Part shown: in pieces, positions 58,961 to 64,000 of the stretch
Position numbering within the stretch: the stretch's first letter is position 1
Layout: every line of letters starts with the position of its first letter
Assembly: GCA_017452265.1 (NCBI GenBank)
Contig: JAFTMS010000018.1
Span: forward strand, 62,001 to 126,000
Direction: 5' to 3'
Length of the DNA: 64,000 bases
From: Bacteroidales bacterium
Lineage (GTDB): Bacteria > Bacteroidota > Bacteroidia > Bacteroidales > UBA932
The notes under the pieces: generated by a model
Told to the model about the DNA's origin: nothing
Databases searched by the model: none
The model's input: only the letters and a program-made list of their open reading frames with translations
Made by a program: the position numbers and the translations under genes

Positions 58961-61900
58961 TTATTGATTCGACGTTGAACCTAAACTTGGCTCTGTTATT
59001 ACGCTTCCGTTGTATTGGAAGGTTATGTTTGCATCACTGTCAGAATATTCACGACCTGGATCCACGACACCATAGCCTATGTCCTGAGCAAGCGTATACG
59101 TATCCTTGTAGTATTTATCGCCTGAAGTTGCATTCACGGTAACAGTGCTTTCAATGGCTCCGGAAAGATATGCGCTATGATAGCCTGTTCCTATACCGGC
59201 AGCATACTTACCACCTCTTGCAGTGATGTTGGAATTACCCTTGATCGAGATGCTGTTTTCCGCACCATACACCTGTTTACCATCTTCATCTTTTCCGCAA
59301 TGAGTGTCATATCCCGAACCGATTCCGGCTCCATACTGGCCACCCGCTGCAGTTATCGTTGAATTTTCAATCTCAATCCTGATGTTGTGTTTAGTCGAGG
59401 TATTTGCATAACGGCTTCCACCGATTCCTGCCGACGCATTGCCGCCTTGAATACCTGTCAATGTGCTGGAAACAATCTTTATCTCTACACCCTGATGGTA
59501 TTGCGCACCGATTGCTGCCGCCTTGCTTCCTCCTTCTGCCTTGGTGACGGTCGAACCATTGATATTGATGACAGAACCACCGATTGCAGGGGCTCCTTCC
59601 TTCTCTTCCTTGCCATATGGATTAGTAGAGATAAATGTCGCCGCAGGACATCCGCCACGCGCATAATCAATCGTAGAATTGCTTATCGTGACGGTCGAGC
59701 CGTTTCCGCCGATACCATATGCATGTGTTCCATATCCTTCGGCAGTCAATGTGAGGCCGCTGATGCTGATGTTTCCGGTGCTGCCGTATGCATTGCCGAT
59801 ACCGCTTCCGCCTGTGTTGTCATCGCTTGCATCCGCACCTTTGACCACAAGGACATCTGACGTGGCATCTGCATCTCCGACGAGTGACAGAGTTGCGCCA
59901 GACGGAACTTTGATTCCGTTTCCGCCTGTTGCGCCAGTAAGGGTGACATTGTCAACGATGGTGACTGTCGCTTCTGATCCGGATGCAAGCGCGATTGCAT
60001 CACCTTCTGCGGCGGTAATCTTGAGATTGTCGAGCAGGAGGTTACCGGTTCCGCTCACATTGACGGTATTTGTGACGTCAAGATTCGTTATTGCAGTTGT
60101 GTACTCCGATGTCAGCTCGACAGGAGTCTTGGTGCCGACATACCTTGTTCCGTCCACCATAAGGACAGGTGAGCATGTGTCAAGGCAGGTCATGTCTATG
60201 ATGTCAACTATGCTGCCTCCGTCTGACATCCTGCAGTCTGTGAACGTCAAGCTCTTGCCGTCAATGGAGCCCATGTAAGGATTGTCGAAGTCTATAGACA
60301 TACCGTCGTTGAAAGTACATCCGCTGACTTCGGCTGCCTGATAGAAGCGGAGTTTACCATATGTGCCGTTGTCATCGAATCTCGTATTCTTTATGGTCAC
60401 CTTTCCTGTCACTCCGAAGCTGTTCCATCCTATGATTTCACAATTATCAATGAGTACATCTGCATCACCGCTTATGTTTACTGCATATGCCCAGTCGGCT
60501 GTAATCTTACAGTTTTTAAGAGTTACCTGACCTGTGGCATATTCTTCCCCGTGGCCTTGATAAATACAGCATTCTCCAGTAAGTTCGCAGTTCTCAAGCG
60601 TACCTGAACCGATGAAACGGAAAGAGCCGTATTCATGAGAATCTTCGATTGTCTGGTCGAATTTCGCTCCCTTTATGGTGAAATTCTCAGCCTTGATGAC
60701 TTCAGGGGTCTGAAGTTCGGTTCCGGCCGCACATTCAATGGTCACGCCTTTCGCAAGTTCTGCCGGTATTCTGTATGTACCTTCGCTAAGGGAAACGATT
60801 GCGTTCTCTATCGAAAGAAGCTCAGCAAGCGAATGATTTACCGTCACCTTAACGTTGTCTGTCGTGTTGTCATCGGCAATCGTACCGTTATTGACATTTC
60901 TTCCGACAATTTCTCCTGCGTTGGCGGCTGAATCATCGACGTAAGGATGATCGAGTTCCCTGTTGACTATGACGGTCACATTCTTGAGACTGTTTCCGCC
61001 AACATATGAATTGGTGCCGTTGATCGCTCCGACAAGTCCTCCTGCGTCACGATACGCTGTCACGATCACGTCTTCCACTGAACAGTCCTCTACCCTGAGG
61101 TCTCCGGAACCGGCATCGAATGATACGTAACCTGCGACAGAACCGGCCTTGTCGCCGTTGTCGTATCTGTCATCGATGAGTTCCGGCAGTGCGGTTACGG
61201 CTGAAGTCTTCACATGGACGTTCCTGATATGGCCGAGGCCCTGTGTAAAGCCTACGACAGCTCCGGCATAGTGGTTCGAGATGATGGTTGCGCCCGAAAC
61301 CGTGAAGTTCTCGAATCTTCCTGAGGTCGAGTTACCGAAGAGGCCAGCAAATGCATCGGATTCTACAGTGAAGTTTGATACGGTCGTGGTTTCCTCAAGA
61401 CCTTTGAATGTGCCGCAGAACGGTGCTCCTTTCTGACCTATCGGTGTCCAGGCGGCATTCTTGAGGTCGATGTCGTTTTCAAGGATTATGGTCTGGCCGG
61501 AGAAGGTGTTGCCTTTGGTGTTGACCTGTTCAGCGAGCCAGTAGAGGCCTGCGACATCAAGGATCATGTATGGGGCTGAACCTTCTGCGAGGAGATCGAG
61601 CTGGACGCCGTCTGCAACGGTCTGCCTTATTGACAGATTCTCTGCATCATATGTGTTGCCTGCATCAGTAATCTCCGTGTAGTTCTTTTCTGCTTTGCGG
61701 CCTGTCACTGCATTGGCGTTGACTGCCTTGGCTTCTGGGAGCAGGGACTGGTCTACAGTAATACTGAGGCCATCCACGTGGCACTTTGTCGGGGTCTTGT
61801 GAGCAAAGCCGACGATTCCGGCCATGTCGCGCGTGCCTTTAATAGTTCCGTTGACTGCCTGACAGCCGGTGATTTCGTTTTCTATCGACGAGTTGCCCGG

Positions 61901-63598
61901 GCCCTGCTGGTAGCCGAGGATTCCGCCGATTTTGTCGCCGTTGTCGTAGACGCCGGTGTACTGGTCAGGAGTTCCGGTGAGGCTGTAGTTCTCGACGGTA
62001 CAGTTTGCGATACGGCCTGCGAGGTAGCCGGCGATGCCGCCGACATAGTGGTTCGAGCTGATCGTGCAGTCATAGACGTGGACATTCTCGATGATTGCGC
62101 CGTATGTAGCTGTGCCGACTGCTGCGCCTGAGCCGGAGAACATGTATGATCCACCGTCTCTGTCTGTATTGGTGATGCTGACCTTATTGAGGTTCAGGTT
62201 TCTGATTGTTCCTCCCTGCACGAGGCCGAAGAGACCGGCGCCCTTGTCCTGCACGTCAACGGTCATGTCGGAAATCGTGTAGCATTCTGTGCTGCCTGAC
62301 TTCACGGCTGTTTCCTTTGCGCCGTCGAATGTGCCGCGGAATGCATACGGGCTTTTTACGTCGCCTTCTGCAGCACCGATTGGAGTCCAGTTCGAACCTG
62401 CGAGGCTGATGTCTGCAGCGAGCCTGATGGTCTGTCCATTGAAGTCGTTAGCTCCGCTGTTCACCTGTTCTGCCACCCATGCGAGCTGCTCGACCGTCTC
62501 GATGATGTAGACGTTCTCTTCAGGAGTCACTTCCTCGGCTGAGCCGTCCCAGAGGTCGATGTTGATGTCGGAATCCGACCATGGTGCGAGGTCGACGGTC
62601 AGATCGCCTTCGCCGGTGAAGAGGTTTCCGACGATGTTGGTGCGGTAATTGCCTTTGAGAGGGACATTTTCGAGGGTATGCACAATCTCGTTCTCACCGG
62701 CCTTGAATGTCGCCTTTACGGTCACGGTGGTGCTGAGGCCGGCAGCAGCGCTTGAGGTCGGCATTATGTAGTCCATGGATACATGGATGTACTCTTCCGG
62801 GGTTGTCGTTGCGTCGGCGTCTGTGCTGCTAAGGACGAGGTAATTGCCGTCCACGCTGCCGTAGAGGGTCTGGGATGCGAAGGTTCTGCCGTCGGAGTTT
62901 TCGCTGTCCGACGCATCGGATGTTATGGCGTTGAAGGTGTCGGCAATGGTGCCGGTGACGGCGATTGTCGCGCCGTTATACGGATAGTATTCCTTTACGT
63001 CTGCGTTCCAGTAGGTTTCGATTGCCGGATCATTTTCGGCTGTGGTGGTCGGATCGTCGGCGACCATTTCATTCTTCTTCGCTCCGAAATTGAGCTGGGC
63101 GAACGGGCGGACGAGTGTGACTTCTGCAGACTCCCCTCCCTTTACCTTTATGCTGCCGTAGAAGGCTTCGCGGTTCTCATTTCCAGTAGAGCCGTAGTTC
63201 AATGAAATGTCGGAAAGGGTCGTCCAAGTGTATGGAGAGTCATTTTCCATCGCCCAGAATACGAAGCCGTACTCCTTGCCTTTGAGGAGTTCTACGGTGA
63301 TGGTGGCCTTGTTGTCCTTCACCTCGACTTTGTTTGTCATGTCGTCTGTCGGGTAGGTTACGTCGGTGGCTGCCGGGTACAGACGGGTGCTGAAATCCGT
63401 GTCATAGATTTCGTAATATACGTTCATGGCCGATGTCTCACCGTCAGCCTTCGACAGCGGCGTTCCATCCAGCTCCAACGTTATGCTGACAGTCCCGGCA
63501 TCCTCCGGTGCCGCAACGGGCTCAAGACGCTCCTGCTGGCAGGACCATCCGAAAGACAGCAATGAAGCTGTAATTACAAGATTAACAAATCTTTTCAT
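58961..63598 (-). CDS. Giant DUF6562-type lipoprotein with GLUG-like and beta-helix repeats
   Basis: The 1545-residue lipoprotein (Cys20 in LSFGWSCQQE) has the shared N-terminal module (RPFAQLNFG at 164-172; NYRTNIVGNLFTGEG near 330). Two homologous GLUG-like segments of about 300 residues each follow: ETVEQLAWVAEQVN...NWTPIG and DVAGLYWLAEQVN...AWTPIG, each with GGIAGY/GGLVGA-type turns. After that comes a long right-handed beta-helix (about 960-1280) and a serine/glycine-rich repeat part with GSGIGN, GIGGNGS, AAIGAQYHQG and AGIGSGYD turns. It is most likely a surface adhesin. No enzyme motif is seen. Confidence 0.84.
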   Translation of the reverse strand: MKRFVNLVITASLLSFGWSCQQERLEPVAAPEDAGTVSITLELDGTPLSKADGETSAMNVYYEIYDTDFSTRLYPAATDVTYPTDDMTNKVEVKDNKATITVELLKGKEYGFVFWAMENDSPYTWTTLSDISLNYGSTGNENREAFYGSIKVKGGESAEVTLVRPFAQLNFGAKKNEMVADDPTTTAENDPAIETYWNADVKEYYPYNGATIAVTGTIADTFNAITSDASDSENSDGRTFASQTLYGSVDGNYLVLSSTDADATTTPEEYIHVSMDYIMPTSSAAAGLSTTVTVKATFKAGENEIVHTLENVPLKGNYRTNIVGNLFTGEGDLTVDLAPWSDSDINIDLWDGSAEEVTPEENVYIIETVEQLAWVAEQVNSGANDFNGQTIRLAADISLAGSNWTPIGAAEGDVKSPYAFRGTFDGAKETAVKSGSTECYTISDMTVDVQDKGAGLFGLVQGGTIRNLNLNKVSITNTDRDGGSYMFSGSGAAVGTATYGAIIENVHVYDCTISSNHYVGGIAGYLAGRIANCTVENYSLTGTPDQYTGVYDNGDKIGGILGYQQGPGNSSIENEITGCQAVNGTIKGTRDMAGIVGFAHKTPTKCHVDGLSITVDQSLLPEAKAVNANAVTGRKAEKNYTEITDAGNTYDAENLSIRQTVADGVQLDLLAEGSAPYMILDVAGLYWLAEQVNTKGNTFSGQTIILENDIDLKNAAWTPIGQKGAPFCGTFKGLEETTTVSNFTVESDAFAGLFGNSTSGRFENFTVSGATIISNHYAGAVVGFTQGLGHIRNVHVKTSAVTALPELIDDRYDNGDKAGSVAGYVSFDAGSGDLRVEDCSVEDVIVTAYRDAGGLVGAINGTNSYVGGNSLKNVTVIVNRELDHPYVDDSAANAGEIVGRNVNNGTIADDNTTDNVKVTVNHSLAELLSIENAIVSLSEGTYRIPAELAKGVTIECAAGTELQTPEVIKAENFTIKGAKFDQTIEDSHEYGSFRFIGSGTLENCELTGECCIYQGHGEEYATGQVTLKNCKITADWAYAVNISGDADVLIDNCEIIGWNSFGVTGKVTIKNTRFDDNGTYGKLRFYQAAEVSGCTFNDGMSIDFDNPYMGSIDGKSLTFTDCRMSDGGSIVDIIDMTCLDTCSPVLMVDGTRYVGTKTPVELTSEYTTAITNLDVTNTVNVSGTGNLLLDNLKITAAEGDAIALASGSEATVTIVDNVTLTGATGGNGIKVPSGATLSLVGDADATSDVLVVKGADASDDNTGGSGIGNAYGSTGNISISGLTLTAEGYGTHAYGIGGNGSTVTISNSTIDYARGGCPAATFISTNPYGKEEKEGAPAIGGSVININGSTVTKAEGGSKAAAIGAQYHQGVEIKIVSSTLTGIQGGNASAGIGGSRYANTSTKHNIRIEIENSTITAAGGQYGAGIGSGYDTHCGKDEDGKQVYGAENSISIKGNSNITARGGKYAAGIGTGYHSAYLSGAIESTVTVNATSGDKYYKDTYTLAQDIGYGVVDPGREYSDSDANITFQYNGSVITEPSLGSTSNQ

Positions 63599-63657
63599 TC
63601 CTTCTACATTTATTTATTGGCAGCTCCGGGCACGGTCAGATGCCGGGAGCTATGGGG

Positions 63658-64000
63658 TTATTCTGTTATCTTTACACCGTCAATGGTAAGATTGATATTC
63701 GTCATATCGCTCTTGTTGTTCCAAAGTGTACTGCCGGAATTCAAGCCTTTAGGAAAACCTGTTGCAGTGCAATTAGTGATGATTACATTGAAAATCTCTC
63801 CATTGGAATTGATATCAATGGCAGTTACTGGCTTTCCATCCCACGTCTGGCCTTGTTTAGATGCAAAGAATTTACAATCCGTGATTTTCACTGTGTATTC
63901 GCCGGTATTGCCATCGTCATATATCTGAAGTGCTTTGCCTTCTGATGCGTTGAAAGTACATCTTTCAAAAACGCAGTCAGACGCATATGTGTAAAGATAT
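63658..64000 (-). CDS. C-terminal part of a beta-helix surface protein (partial)
   Basis: The frame is open from the window edge to a stop at 63658, about 113 residues. The visible end (CVFERCTFNAS, YTVKITDCKFF, FNVIITNCTATGF, INLTIDGVKITE) has the regular turns of a right-handed beta-helix, like the middle of the giant lipoprotein downstream. It is probably the end of another member of this cluster. The 59-bp gap to the next gene shows no terminator, so the cluster is probably one operon that begins outside the window. Confidence 0.65.
   Translation of the reverse strand, partial: YLYTYASDCVFERCTFNASEGKALQIYDDGNTGEYTVKITDCKFFASKQGQTWDGKPVTAIDINSNGEIFNVIITNCTATGFPKGLNSGSTLWNNKSDMTNINLTIDGVKITE

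Noticed and set aside
59173-59800. Repeats in the giant lipoprotein gene as a possible CRISPR array
   Set aside because: The repeats are imperfect, in frame and encode glycine-rich turns; no uniform spacers exist.

Overview
The window looks like the chromosome of a member of the Bacteroidales (phylum Bacteroidota). The main reasons are promoters of the TTTG-N19-TAnnTTTG type before many genes, the absence of recognisable Shine-Dalgarno sites, family-specific proteins (a lipidated TamA-type Omp85 protein, DUF5723, DUF3467, DUF6562 lipoproteins, an NfeD-type protease) and lipoprotein signals ending in SCQQ or SCS. A probable cysteate synthase would fit a sulfonolipid-forming lineage such as the Rikenellaceae/Alistipes group, but genus cannot be settled here. 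No rRNA, tRNA, CRISPR array, insertion sequence or phage gene was recognised.

Layout. 1-2150: glutamate-dependent acid resistance (gadC, truncated by the window edge, and gadB). 2219-2775: two tandem small-RNA or leader-RNA units, each with its own promoter and intrinsic terminator, pointing at gadB. 2997-7508: house-keeping genes on the minus strand (PHP phosphatase, Maf, aldehyde dehydrogenase, SDR, KdsC-type phosphatase, DUF3467). 7633-15459: a plus-strand run of valS, thioesterase, tatA, tatC, ABC-F ATPase, rRNA methyltransferase and dipeptidase. 15575-19378: DMT exporter, cinA, pyrD and an XRE regulator, followed by a 500-bp regulatory gap. 19887-22368: queA and an acyltransferase.

22417-30592 is the most unusual block: one compact minus-strand operon with a Na/Ca exchanger, HdrC-, HdrB- and HdrA-like proteins, a small ferredoxin, a membrane protein that fuses an HdrE-like cytochrome domain, a ferredoxin and a complete HdrD-like catalytic module, a cysteate synthase and an MscS channel. 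It resembles a quinone-linked heterodisulfide-reductase system coupled to sulfonate chemistry in a non-methanogen.

30703-46754 holds envelope and metabolic genes: NfeD-type protease, rlmD, a Na/phosphate cotransporter, a second Na/Ca exchanger, a secreted lipoprotein paired with a DUF5723 barrel, two small beta-barrels, pyruvate kinase, a GNAT protein and rarA. 46826-54669 holds tamL, a second SpoU methyltransferase, a receiver/PEP-pyruvate-binding fusion of unknown role and an alpha-amylase. 55129-64000 is a tandem family of surface lipoproteins with a shared DUF6562-type N-terminal module and variable beta-helix or GLUG-like extensions; the last one runs off the window.

Several dispersed non-coding repeats link distant parts of the window: a 26-bp hairpin (two copies), a large palindromic intergenic repeat (two copies) and a 14-bp palindrome that sits directly before two start codons.
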